From: CAYRVF01 sp964427535
Lineage (GTDB): Bacteria; Chloroflexota; Ktedonobacteria; Ktedonobacterales; JADMIN01
Direction of reading: 5' to 3'
Length of the DNA stretch: 8,654 nucleotides
Assembly: GCA_964427535.1 (NCBI GenBank)
Contig: CAYRVF010000170.1
Coordinates: 1 to 8,654 of the forward strand
A program made the position numbers and the translations under genes. This document shows, piece after piece, positions 1 to 7,505 of this stretch. The notes beneath the pieces were generated by a model. The model had not been told where the DNA came from. It made no database searches and saw nothing but the letters and a program-made list of their open reading frames with translations. Within the stretch, counting starts at the first letter, position 1, and each line of letters begins with the position of its first letter.

Positions 1-900
1 CTTCAGTTTGGCGTTTTTCTGCGACCCCAATACGCTGATCTCACGCGTCTCCGTGAGAATATTCACGTTGCCGAGGACTGCGGGCTGGACTTTGTCGCCA
101 TCATGGACCACCCAGAATCTCCCGACGTGCTGGATGCACTGACAGCGAGTAGTGTGTTGATCGGTGAGACGAGCCGTATCCGCTTTATCTCTGACGTGAT
201 CAATGTTGCACTGCGCCCGCCTGTCATGCTTGCCAAAGCGGCTGCAGGATTGGACATCCTGAGCGGGGGCCGCTTCGTGTTAGGGCTTGGTGCGGGTGGG
301 AACAGGTACGCGACCACCGCGTTGACGAACCAGCACCTTGAACCCGGGCAAGCCGTTGATGCGTTCAAGGAGGCGCTTGCGATTATCCAGTCCACCTGGA
401 CCGCCAAGAGCACGCTCCGCTTCCAGGGCACGTACTATACGGTGGGCGATCTTCCCAGCGGCCCTGTCCCAGTGCATCATCCGGACTTGTGGTTTGGCTC
501 GCGTGGCCCACGAATGCTCAGTCTCACAGGTGAGCGTGCCGATGGCTGGATCTCCCCGCTTGCCATGCCGTTTGAAGAGAAGCCACGCGCTCAGGTGCGC
601 ATCGACCAGGCAGCACATCGTGCCGGCCGCGATCCAATGAACATTCGTCGCGTCCTACAACTGGTTGGACGGGTGCGGGATACCGCATTTCCCATCCCGC
701 AGCTTCGTAACGGCCCAGGAAATCAAGCGATCGATGCAACCATAACCGAATGGGCCCGGATTATCAGCGAGTGGGCGCAGCGAGAGCGCTTCGATACGTT
801 CTTCTTCTGTCCGATCCAGGAGACACCCGAGCAAATTCGTCGTTTCGCGACCGAGGTCATCCCCGCCGTTCGTGCGCGCGTCGGGGAGCCTACGCGATGA
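1..900 (+). CDS. LLM-class flavin/F420-dependent oxidoreductase (5' end outside window)
   Basis: Luciferase-like monooxygenase superfamily (TIM barrel using FMN or F420). The reading frame is open from base 1, beginning LQFGVFLRPQYADL, which resembles the first beta strand of the family, so only a few N-terminal residues are missing. The ATG at 103 is internal, because conserved sequence lies upstream of it. Visible family features are the early VAEDCGLDFVAIMDHP strand, the LRPPVMLAKAAAGLDILSGG helix followed by RFVLGLGAGGN, the EAVDAFKEAL-like helix, and the WFGSRGPRMLSLTGERADGW segment. About 299 residues are present, normal for the family, and the frame is undamaged; it stops with TGA at 898-900. 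FMN and F420 users cannot be told apart here, and the substrate is unknown. The next gene starts 158 nt downstream, so co-transcription is uncertain. Confidence 0.88.
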   Translation, partial: LQFGVFLRPQYADLTRLRENIHVAEDCGLDFVAIMDHPESPDVLDALTASSVLIGETSRIRFISDVINVALRPPVMLAKAAAGLDILSGGRFVLGLGAGGNRYATTALTNQHLEPGQAVDAFKEALAIIQSTWTAKSTLRFQGTYYTVGDLPSGPVPVHHPDLWFGSRGPRMLSLTGERADGWISPLAMPFEEKPRAQVRIDQAAHRAGRDPMNIRRVLQLVGRVRDTAFPIPQLRNGPGNQAIDATITEWARIISEWAQRERFDTFFFCPIQETPEQIRRFATEVIPAVRARVGEPTR

Positions 901-995
901 CTAGACCGTATCGCGTCCATGGGTCCAGCCTGTTCGATCCATCGACACGGGCTGTCAACCAGAGAAGACAGAACGACCGCGTTTCACACTCCGGG

Positions 996-1020
996 CGACA
1001 GATCACCACGACAGATCACC
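996..1020. repeat. 13-nt tandem repeat upstream of the ABM-like gene
   Basis: The 12-mer CGACAGATCACC occurs twice, at 996-1007 and 1009-1020, separated by a single A (period 13 nt). It lies about 40 nt upstream of the start codon at 1059, in the gap between two + strand genes. It could be a pair of operator half-sites or a slippage duplication; the sequence alone does not decide. Confidence 0.6.
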
Positions 1021-1058
1021 GCATGCGGTCAGCACACTAGAATGCAAGGAGACATGCT

Positions 1059-1355
1059 ATGTACGCAGCTATCCGGCGGCTCAAGGTCCAACCCGGGGTC
1101 TTCGATGAGGTGGTCCAGCGCGATGAAAGCGGGTTGGTACCGCTTCTCAGCCGTCTCCCTGGCTTTGTCGCGTTTGACCTGGTGCAAGTTGGTGAGGATG
1201 TGGGCGTGTCCATCACGGTCTTCGAGACGCAGCAGCAGGCAGAAGTGGCGATGAGACGAGCAGCGGACTGGATCACGCAGAACATCGCCCCACTGGTTGC
1301 CGGTCCACCCGAGATCGTGGCAATCGGCAAGTTGCGATTGCGCACGGGCAAGTAG
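1059..1355 (+). CDS. Small ABM-fold (antibiotic biosynthesis monooxygenase-like) protein
   Basis: A 98-residue protein resembling the dimeric alpha/beta-barrel ABM superfamily, which includes quinol monooxygenases, haem-degrading enzymes and many proteins of unknown function. It begins MYAAIRRLKVQPG, a first strand typical of the family, followed by the PLLSRLPGFVAFDLVQVGED strand/loop, the VSITVFETQQQAE strand with its helix, and a C-terminal helix and strand. Its length matches one domain. The start is supported by an AAGGAG ribosome binding site at 1046-1051, seven bases before the ATG. The gene is intact and ends with TAG at 1353-1355. No cofactor motif is expected in this family, so the activity cannot be predicted. 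It follows the oxidoreductase gene on the same strand, but the 158-nt gap with a repeat suggests its own promoter. Confidence 0.8.
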   Translation: MYAAIRRLKVQPGVFDEVVQRDESGLVPLLSRLPGFVAFDLVQVGEDVGVSITVFETQQQAEVAMRRAADWITQNIAPLVAGPPEIVAIGKLRLRTGK

Positions 1356-1364
1356 GCGTCAGCG

Positions 1365-2172
1365 CATCACCCCTGCCGGAGCAGGGCACGGCTGCAGCAA
1401 GGCTGCCGCCCAGCGAGACGACACCCAGGACGTTGCGCGCATGGTGCTCAGAGCGGACGACGAGACGCCGGATGTTGCCCAGCCATGCGAAGCGCCGCGC
1501 GATGTTCCCTCGGCGCCGAGAACGGCGCAACAGACGCACATCGTGCGTCGTCGGCCGCTTGCGATGGCGCCGGTGCGGCGAGATCATCGCGCTGCCCAGC
1601 GCGCCCAGCGCCACAGCGAGCGGATCAGCGTCGTCGGCGCGGTCGCCAATGAGCTGCCAGGGCACCGCGTCGACGACGGCGGCGTCGAGCGTGGGCGCAA
1701 CGCGGGACACCTGCGCGCAGGCGACGCCGAGGTGAAGCCGAGGCGTCCCAGACAGCGAGAGGATGATCTGAGCGGTCTGCGAGTGCCCTGCGACGCCCAG
1801 GAGCTGCGTCCCTGTGCCTCGCTTAGGCTTTCCCACACACCTGCCCCGTTGTTCGCCGCCACGACGGTGCCGTCGATGAAACACGCGGAGAGATCGCACC
1901 TGCCCCGCTCCTTCAAGTCGCGGGCGAGCGCTTCCAGCATGCGCTCTGAGGTGCCGTCGCGGACGAGAGCGCTGGAAGCGGCGGTAGCAGGTCTGGTACG
2001 GCGTGTACCGCTCCGTGAGGTCGGCCCTCTGCGCCCCGGTTCGCATGATCCACAGGATGCCGCTCGCACTCCGCGCAGCTGCTTCGCCACGGACGCCCCG
2101 CCCATCTGCTCGTCGCGGCCTGTCGCCACTGAGCAGTTCGAGCACCTTCCATTGCTCATCCGTCAGGTCCAT
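1365..2172 (-). pseudogene. Decayed IS5-family DDE transposase (remnant A)
   Basis: The start at 2172 gives MDLTDEQWKVLELLSGD, the characteristic N-terminus of IS5-family transposases, with a GGGGAGG-type ribosome binding site shortly upstream. The rest must be read through several frames. GILWIMRTGA and YTPYQTCYRRFQ are in the starting frame, RDGTSERMLEALARDLKERG and CFIDGT (first catalytic Asp) are in another, and GKPKRGTGTQLLGVA, QLIGDRADDADPL (second Asp), ISPHRRHRKRP and RRFAWLGNIRRLVVRSEHHARN are back in the first. The canonical WKVERLFAW motif with the catalytic Glu reads NIARRFAW here, so the Glu is replaced by Ala. The frameshifts and this loss make the gene dead. The 3' end, near 1365-1390 just after the ABM-like gene, is set by similarity only. 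I found no convincing terminal inverted repeats for this copy. Confidence 0.85.
1371..1386. terminator. Possible hairpin downstream of the ABM-like gene
   Basis: CCCTGC (1371-1376) and GCAGGG (1381-1386) form a 6-bp perfect GC-rich stem with a CGGA loop, starting 15 nt after the stop codon at 1355. There is no U-tract, so this is a weak terminator candidate. It also overlaps the C-terminal end of the antisense transposase remnant and may be fortuitous. Confidence 0.25.
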
Positions 2173-2218
2173 GGCTGCTGTATCCTCCCCAGGGATGCGG
2201 CTTACCACTCGTTTATGA

Positions 2219-2225
2219 GATGACG
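2219..2225. repeat. Target-site duplication of element B, left copy
   Basis: GATGACG lies immediately outside the left inverted repeat, and the identical 7-mer follows the right inverted repeat. A perfect repeat at exactly both ends is what transposition leaves. Confidence 0.75.
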
Positions 2226-2243
2226 TGGCTTTATTGACATCCT
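2226..2243. repeat. Left terminal inverted repeat of element B
   Basis: TGGCTTTATTGACATCCT, the exact reverse complement of 3049-3066. Its inner end touches the stop codon of the transposase pseudogene (2243-2245). Confidence 0.88.
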
Positions 2244-3009
2244 CAGGAGATGAGGGCAGCGAACCGGAGACGCAAACGGAGGCGGTAGAGGTTGAAGGCA
2301 CACCCAAGTAGCAGCGCTTGCCGCGCTTGGGTGCGCGATGACCGTCCGGTTGCCCGTGCGGACAGCTTGCGCTTGGCTGCCGAGAAGACGGACTCGACGA
2401 GCGCCCGCTGGCGATACGGCACTGCAGGGAATCCGAGGGCTTAGTGGCGCGCCTGCTCACGTAACGGCCGCAGGGTGGCGCCGTCGTTGGTGAGACCCGG
2501 CTTGGCGACGTGCGCCAAGCCGATGTGTCGGAGCAGGTCGACCACGACCACCCACGTGAGACCGTGGCGCCAGGTCAACCCGTTTCCGCGATCGCGCACC
2601 TGGTGGACGCAGAAGGGCCCGATGGCCCCAGGCGCGAGTCCCGTCCCATCCACGGCGACCGTCGTGCCGTCCGGAGGAAGAGGAGGAGGCATCCGGTGAA
2701 TGATGTCGTGATGGTCTCGCGCACGAGGCGCGTCAGTACCTCCTCGCCTGTCCGACGCCCACAGAGAGAGAGCGTGGTGTCATCCGGCACACGCTCGATC
2801 CCCAGCGCTATACGCAGTTCAGCATGCTCGCGCAGCCGCACCTCGGCCTCGCGAGAGGTCCAGTCCTCAAACCGTATCAGACACAAGATCGCCCGCAGGG
2901 ATGGCTGTGTGAACGTCTGCGTGGAGAACGGGCTGCGATATCGGGGCAGGGCCGCTTCAGCGACCTCCCGTGCGACGCGCGCAAACTGGACCAGTCCAAT
3001 TCCGTCCAT
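2243..3009 (-). pseudogene. Decayed DDE transposase of element B
   Basis: The start at 3009 gives MDGIGLVQFARVAREVAE, followed by RSPFSTQTFTQPSLRAILCL, FEDWTSREAEVRLREHAELR and ERVPDDTTL, an IS4/IS5-superfamily DDE transposase N-terminal region. A frameshift near 2690-2700 moves the reading to PPPLPPDGTTVAVDGTGLAP (first catalytic Asp), DRGNGLTWRHGLTWVVVVDL and TNDGATLRPLREQARH. A TAA stop follows at 2441-2443. Beyond it, in the same frame, RALVESVFSAAKRKLSAR (catalytic Glu) and LLLGCAFNLYRLRLR continue to the natural stop at 2243-2245. The stretch that should hold the second catalytic Asp between these blocks is absent, implying an internal deletion of very roughly 50 codons (an estimate from family layout). 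The gene therefore has a frameshift, a stop and a deletion, and cannot make an active enzyme. Confidence 0.83.
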
Positions 3010-3048
3010 GCTGACACCTCCGCGCGTTCCTTCCGCAGATGGCGCGCC

Positions 3049-3066
3049 AGGATGTCAATAAAGCCA
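3049..3066. repeat. Right terminal inverted repeat of element B
   Basis: AGGATGTCAATAAAGCCA, the exact reverse complement of the 2226-2243 repeat. It lies about 40 nt upstream of the transposase start. Confidence 0.88.
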
Positions 3067-3073
3067 GATGACG
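3067..3073. repeat. Target-site duplication of element B, right copy
   Basis: GATGACG lies immediately after the right inverted repeat and is identical to 2219-2225. It runs into the 10-bp palindrome TGACTAGTCA at 3074-3083, which belongs to the sequence that was present before the insertion. Confidence 0.75.
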
Positions 3074-3218
3074 TGACTAGTCAGTTTGAGCACTCCCCAC
3101 TGTGCGTCCTAGATCCAACACTGCTGAAATGTGGGATGTGCGCCCCTGCCTCCATCGGTATGCTGAACATCAGATCGCAACCCCGGCCGTAGCCGATATC
3201 TCTGGAAGGACTCATTCA

Positions 3219-3751
3219 ATGGTGACATTTCACTGCATGTTCTGTGGCGTGAAGTATCAGACCCCTGGACTCACCGCCTGCGACATCTGTGGACAGACGG
3301 TTGCCTCTGGCTGGTTGGTCAAGGTCCCCCTTGACCAGGCATGCCTGGTTCCCGCACCGGTCTCAACCCAGCGGCGTGGTCGGCACTCGCTGCGGCTGTT
3401 GCGTATGCCTGGGCGAGGGCGCTGGCGCGATCATGCTCACGTCCGCAAGGGATTCAGCCCCCGGCCGGGAGATCGTCAGTCACTCCCACGCGTCGCCTGA
3501 TGGAGAGGTACAGGCCTGCAAGCGACCGTTTGCACGCTTGACGAGACTGCCTTCTTCGGTGTTGCCACGCTTCATCTTCATGTGCGTCTTACCGTCTCCG
3601 ACGTACGAGATGCTGCTGCGGCACCGTGCCACGCCAGTCACTCCTGTCAGATGTCAGGTGCCAGGAAATCTGGCGCAAAACGGATGCAGATGCAACGCCA
3701 CTCCGCGTCGGCTGTCGATGAGACAGATCTGCGCACTCTGAGGAAGCCCTA
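3219..3751 (+). pseudogene. Cysteine-rich zinc-ribbon-like protein, probably frameshifted
   Basis: I do not recognise a named family. The start at 3219 is supported by GGAAGGA at 3204-3210, eight bases upstream. The N-terminus HCMFCGVKYQTPG with ACDICGQ has two CxxC pairs spaced like a small zinc ribbon, followed by a plausible GWLVKVPLDQACLVPAPV. In this frame the next part turns Arg-rich and stops at 3498-3500. From about 3390 the next frame instead gives TRCGCCVCLGEGAGAIM, LTSARDSAPGREIVSHSHAS and PDGEVQACKRPF, which look like real protein. From 3531 the first frame resumes as CTLDETAFFGVATLHLHVRL and runs to TAG at 3749-3751. I infer one gene of about 175 codons with two shifts, one around 3350-3390 and one near 3530. 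An alternative is that only a 93-residue product (3219-3500) is made. The zinc-ribbon start is the firmest part and the C-terminal extension is conjectural. Confidence 0.42.
3317..3349. repeat. Two overlapping perfect palindromic repeats
   Basis: GGTCAAGG (3317-3324) pairs with CCTTGACC (3329-3336) across a 4-nt loop, and ACCAGGCATGCCTGGT (3334-3349) is a 16-bp perfect palindrome. They share the ACC at 3334-3336, so as RNA hairpins they compete. They lie inside the zinc-ribbon reading frame, just before the region where the frame appears to change. Confidence 0.6.
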
Positions 3752-3863
3752 GCACCGTGTCATCGGAACGCGTTAGGTTCGGTGCCACGGCCACGTTTCT
3801 GGCGTGCAACGAGTTCACATCGGGCGGCAGGTGAACAGACGCTCGCTAGCGGCATGTACACGC

Positions 3864-4739
3864 TTACGGATCCAATTCTTCATGAGCATATCCCCACAAA
3901 CGCGATTCGGCCAGATCCGCGAGATGGACGAGCCACGCCTCGACTGTGTGCGGCTCGACCGGCGCACCCCACTCTGTGCGTCCATGGTGAGCCAGTAGTG
4001 CATGCGTGAGCTGCTCCAGCCGCTTGGCGGGCAGGTCCGTTTCGAGCTGGGCGGCAGTACCGCGCACAAGTAGAATGCCGCGCGTGATGTGGTCCGCGAA
4101 GCTCGCCGCGTCTGGGATCGTGGTTCCAGCAATCTCCGGGAGCGTCTCTACCGTGCCGACATCGTGTAACAGACATGCCGCTGTCACCAGGTCCCGGGTC
4201 ATACGGGAGGCTCTCCGATCCGTATACCCTGGCCAGCGCGTGGGCGAGCTGGGTCACGCGGAGCGAATGCGCAACAGCCCATACTGGACGGCGCCGTGCC
4301 GAGATTGTGCCGCTGGCCACCGGCAATACCGCTCCAGCACTTCGCCCGAGAGCACCCCCCGCACGAGCGACTGCATCGCAGGGTCGAGCATCGCAATGTG
4401 CGCCTCGAGCTCGGTGCGCAGGTCTTCGACGCGGCGGCGCGTGGTACGGGTGAACAGACCGAGGTCGACCTCGGGCGCCAGCCACATCGAGGCTACGCGC
4501 AGCTGGACCGTACCACCGAAGGTGTCGCGTGTGCCGGTACAGCAATAGATCTGTCCGGCCACTGGTCGGCGCTCTGCTGGATAGGGATAGCGCCACCAGC
4601 GCGCCGCAAACCGCACGCTGTCGGCCCTCTGGAGTGTCAGCACAAGATACAGATGTCCCGTGCGGTCGGAGGCCACATCACAGTGGGCGACGAGCCTCGC
4701 CAGTGGACGCGCAGGTGCGAGGGGAGAGGACTGCTGCAT
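3864..4739 (-). pseudogene. OB-fold plus HD-domain protein, YhaM-type 3'-5' exoribonuclease-like, frameshifted
   Basis: YhaM-type proteins join an N-terminal nucleic-acid-binding OB fold to a metal-dependent HD phosphohydrolase domain and trim RNA or DNA from the 3' end. The start at 4739 (MQQSSPLAPARPLARL) leads into an OB-like region with AGQIYCCTGTRDTFGGTVQL, then EDLRTELEAHIAMLDPAMQS and RHGAVQYGLL. One base is missing near 4272, and the HSLRVTQLAHALARVYG block is in the next frame. One extra C near 4207 restores the original frame for TAACLLHDVGTVETL, DHITRGILLV, LLAHHGRTEWGAP and WLVHLADLAESRLWG, ending in TAA at 3864-3866. All HD-domain metal positions (H, HD, H, HH, D) are still recognisable across the frames. 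The combined length of about 291 residues is slightly short of typical YhaM (about 310). The usual Lys after HDxG is Thr. No good ribosome binding site precedes 4739. It is either a recent pseudogene or a gene hit by two indel errors. Confidence 0.72.
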
Positions 4740-5200
4740 AGAGAGAGCGTATCACCATCGGGTGGGTGCACTGGCACATCTAGAAGCCAGTCGTCATCAG
4801 CTTATTCTGGCGACTCGCCACGGTTCCGGTTGCGCGCACCGGCGCGATCCAGTCGACAGTCACGGCATGCCCACCAGACGGACCGAAGCCGCTGCGAACG
4901 GTCGCGCCGTCTGATGTGACGTGCGCAGCGTCGAGTTGCGCGGTTCCGGTCGTACGATAGGCGTTGGCGGCGACCGGTGTCCCGTTGATGGTGAGTCCAT
5001 GCCCACTGCCGCAGGAGGTCGCGCAGACGCTACACGCCACTGCGATGTGCTGGTAGGGGGTGGACCCAGCTGCACCCGAAGAGCGGCCGGCGAACCAGGT
5101 CGGGACAGCGTGCCGGGCGCGTGGGCTACACTGTGCACAACGCCGCAGTTGCGGATGGCGGTGATACACGACCGCTCGTGCGATAGGGGGGTACGCTGCG
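4740..5200. other. Gap between divergent HD and FUSC genes; no recognisable gene
   Basis: These 461 bases separate two divergently oriented genes and should hold both promoters. A minus-strand open frame ends at 4780 with GHGLTINGTPVAANAYRTTG, TAQLDAAHVTSDGATVRSGF and GHAVTVDWIAPVRATG, which reads somewhat like a beta-rich secreted protein. I cannot match it to a family or find a start outside the FUSC gene. TGTGCACA (5132-5139) and CACGA-N4-TCGTG (5167-5180) are short palindromes upstream of the FUSC start and are possible regulator sites. I see no clear -35/-10 pair. Confidence 0.4.
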
Positions 5201-7505
5201 ATGCAACAGCAGCCAGGAAAGGTCGCTGACGCCCCATCCGATGAGTCGACGCATAGCGCGGCGGGCACGCGCGGCGGCCGCGGCACCTATCGCCTGCTGG
5301 GATGGCGGCCGCGTGATCCCGGCAACTCCGCGCTGCGGCGTGCAGCGCGCGCCGCACTGGTCATCCCCTTGGCGCTGGCGTTTGCCCTCTTCGTCCTGCG
5401 CAACGCGCAGATGACGATCTACGTCTCGTTTGGCTGCTTCGCCCTGCTGGTGCTGGGCGACTTCGGCGGTCTTCGGCGCCCGCGCGCGGCGGCGTACCTG
5501 GGCACGACATTCGTGGGCGTGTTGCTCATTGCACTGGGCACGCTGACCTCGTTCAGCCCGTGGGTGGGCGCGCCGACGATGCTGCTCGTCGGCTTCGCTG
5601 TCTCGTTCGCCGGCGTGTTTGGCGGTTACGTCACTGCGGCTCAGTCACCACTCCTGCTGGCCTTCGTGCTCTCAGTCGCCCTTCCCGCACCGCCCGGCGC
5701 GATTCCCGCCCGTCTCGCGGGCTGGGGCATCGCCGGCGCGATCTCGATGGTGGCGAGCGTGGTGCTCTGGCCCCGGTTCGAGCGCTCCACCTTGCGTAGT
5801 CAAGCGGCCGTCGCGTGCCGCGCCCTTGCCGCGCTCGTCAGGGTGACGCGGGTCAGGCCGGAGGGGGGCGGAGCGTGTAGCGGCGCAGGCAGCGGCGGAG
5901 ACGGCGGTCCAGGCGGTCCTGCGCGCCTACGCGGCCACGCCGATGCGCCCCGCCGGACCCGCGCAGCGCGACCGCGCCTTCGCCGGCCTGCTGAGTGAGC
6001 TGGAGCGCCTCCTGAACTACCTCGCGCGCTCAGCGGTCTGGTCGCTGCCGGTCCAGCATCCCTGCCTGCGCGAAGGCGACGTGTTGGCCGCACAGGTCGC
6101 GCAGACGCTAGAAGCCAGCGGCGATGTCCTGACGGGTGGCGCGCCACCCGATCTGGTGCGATTGCAAACCGCGCGACTGGGTCATCGCGGCGCGCTGGAC
6201 CGCTGGGCAGCTGGCGCGCTGCGCTCCGGCAGCCAGCCGGAGGACGTGCTGGCCGGCTTCGACGCCGACAACCCATTGCGCGTGGTGGCCCTGCTGGCGC
6301 TGGCACTGGGTGCCGACGTGCTGCTTGCCATCGGATGCCCGCTGCCCCAGGAGCTACAGCTGCCACTGGCCATGCCCGAAGAGGCGGGTGCGGCGGGCGT
6401 GGCGCGGCGGGTCGGCGCGACAGTGCGCACGCATCTGCATCCCCGCTCAACGGTGTTTCAAAACAGCCTGCGGGTCGGCATTGGCCTCGCGCTCGCCGTG
6501 CTGCTGGGCGGGGTGCTGCAACTCTCGCACGCCTTCTGGGTAGTGCTGGGCACGCTTTCCGCGCTGCGCTCCAGCGCGCTGGCGACCGGCCGCACGACCG
6601 TGCAGGCGCTGGTCGGCACCAGCATCGGCGTGGCGATTGGCGTGCCGTTTATCTACCTGGTGGGAAAAGACGCCCTCGTGCTGTGGGTCGTGTACCCTGT
6701 GGTCGTCTTCCTCGCGGCGTACGCGACGACCGTCGTCGGCTTCGTGGCGGGGCAGGCGGCCTTTACCCTGGTCATCATCATCCTCTTCAATCTGCTGGTG
6801 CCCTCCGGCTGGACGGTGGGGCTGGTGCGGCTGGAAGACGTGGCGCTGGGCGTGGGCATCAGCGCCGTCGTCGGGCTGCTCCTGTGGCCGCGCGGCCTGC
6901 GTGCCGAGCTGCGTCGCGCCCTGGCCGACCTCTACCACGCGGTCGCCGAGGGTCTGGCGGCTGCATTCGACCAGATCCTGGGTCTGGGCACTTCGGAGGC
7001 CTACATGCAGGCACGCCTGCGCGTGCTGCAGGCGGCAGCGCGTGAGGGGGAGGCGTTTGGCCAGTACGTGCGCGAGCGTGGCTCACGGCATCTGGCGCCG
7101 GACGTCGCGGGCGCGCTAGGCGCCACTGGCAGAAACGCCATGGTGGCGGGCGATCTGCTGCACGTGCTCGCCGACAGCGGCTACCGCCTGCGCGAGCCTG
7201 CCGAGGCCGATGCCGCGCTGCTGGCTCAGGTCCATGCGCTCACCGGCACCTATATGCGCCTGGGTGACGAGCTGGCGCGCGGCGCCGTCGGGCTGCCGGC
7301 TGGAGGGTCGGTGAGCGCGGCGGCACTGCAAGCCGCGGCGCTGGACTGGTTGCGCCGGTGGAAGGACGATCCAGCGGCGGAGCAGGGAGCGGTCGCGGTC
7401 GTGGCAGCCTGCAAGTGGATGCGCAGTCTTGCCGGACTGGCCGCCAGCCAGGAGCCGGCGGCCGCCAAGGTGATCGTGGCGGCGGGGACGCCGTGGTGGC
7501 GATGA
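5201..7505 (+). CDS. FUSC-family inner membrane transporter, interrupted by a frameshift at a G6 run
   Basis: Fusaric-acid-resistance/aromatic-acid-exporter-like membrane protein; relatives are YccS- and AaeB-type proteins, and its substrate is unknown. The start at 5201 is preceded by AGGGGGG at 5185-5191. Residues 51-66 begin the first membrane region, and hydrophobic segments continue to about 190, including FGCFALLVLGDFGGLRRPRA and SMVASVVLWPRFERS. The frame then breaks at six G (5863-5868). Removing one G joins RVRPEG to AERVAAQAAAETAVQAVLRA and then MRPAGPAQRDRAF, giving 767 residues. The soluble middle part is Ala/Leu-rich and helical. A second FUSC-like membrane module spans about 415-565, with FQNSLRVGIGLALAVLLGG, SHAFWVVLGTLSALRSSALA and IIILFNLLVPSGW, followed by a helical C-terminal domain. 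Read literally, the first frame stops at 5996-5998 after 265 residues. Its frame-consistent family signal on both sides argues for a recent indel or assembly error; the second half alone could start at 5943. Confidence 0.85.
5863..5868 (+). other. Homopolymer GGGGGG at the FUSC frame break
   Basis: Upstream of this run the coding frame is GAG GGG GGC, and downstream the family-consistent frame is GGG GCG GAG CGT. Five G would give one uninterrupted gene. Such runs are prone both to polymerase slippage and to sequencing miscounts. Confidence 0.75.

Larger units (their letters stand above)
2226..3066 (-). mobile_element. 841-bp defective insertion sequence (element B), IS5-like, with intact ends
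   Basis: A complete element defined by its ends: 18-bp perfect terminal inverted repeats at 2226-2243 and 3049-3066, flanked directly by GATGACG at 2219-2225 and at 3067-3073. It carries one rightward-to-leftward transposase pseudogene filling almost its whole length. It inserted about 47 bp upstream of the start codon of transposase remnant A, probably separating that gene from its promoter region. The preserved ends with a dead transposase mean it could move only if a related transposase acted in trans. Confidence 0.85.

Noticed and set aside
103..105. ATG as the true start of the oxidoreductase
   Set aside because: Family-consistent N-terminal sequence is open upstream to base 1, so this Met is internal.
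1297..2223. Long + strand open frame of 308 codons
   Set aside because: It is antisense to the IS5-family transposase remnant, has no family features or ribosome binding site, and overlaps the end of the ABM-like gene.
1273..2460. A single 395-codon minus-strand open frame
   Set aside because: It runs through the terminal repeat of element B into remnant A and then into antisense of the ABM-like gene. It fuses pieces of two transposases by chance and is not one protein.
2510..3061. 183-codon + strand open frame
   Set aside because: Shadow of the element B transposase, Arg/Ser-rich with no family resemblance.
4296..4919. 207-codon + strand open frame opposite the HD gene
   Set aside because: Antisense to the OB/HD reading frames that carry recognisable motifs; no ribosome binding site or family signal.
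5943..5945. Independent second gene starting at this ATG
   Set aside because: The frame continues upstream to the G6 run with helical sequence that joins naturally to the first FUSC module; no ribosome binding site precedes it.
5800..6450. 216-codon minus-strand open frame
   Set aside because: Ala/Arg/Pro-rich shadow opposite the FUSC gene, typical of high-GC antisense frames.
6335..7045. 236-codon + strand open frame inside the FUSC gene
   Set aside because: Alternate-frame shadow, Arg/Gly/Ala-rich, overlapping conserved FUSC membrane segments read in the real frame.
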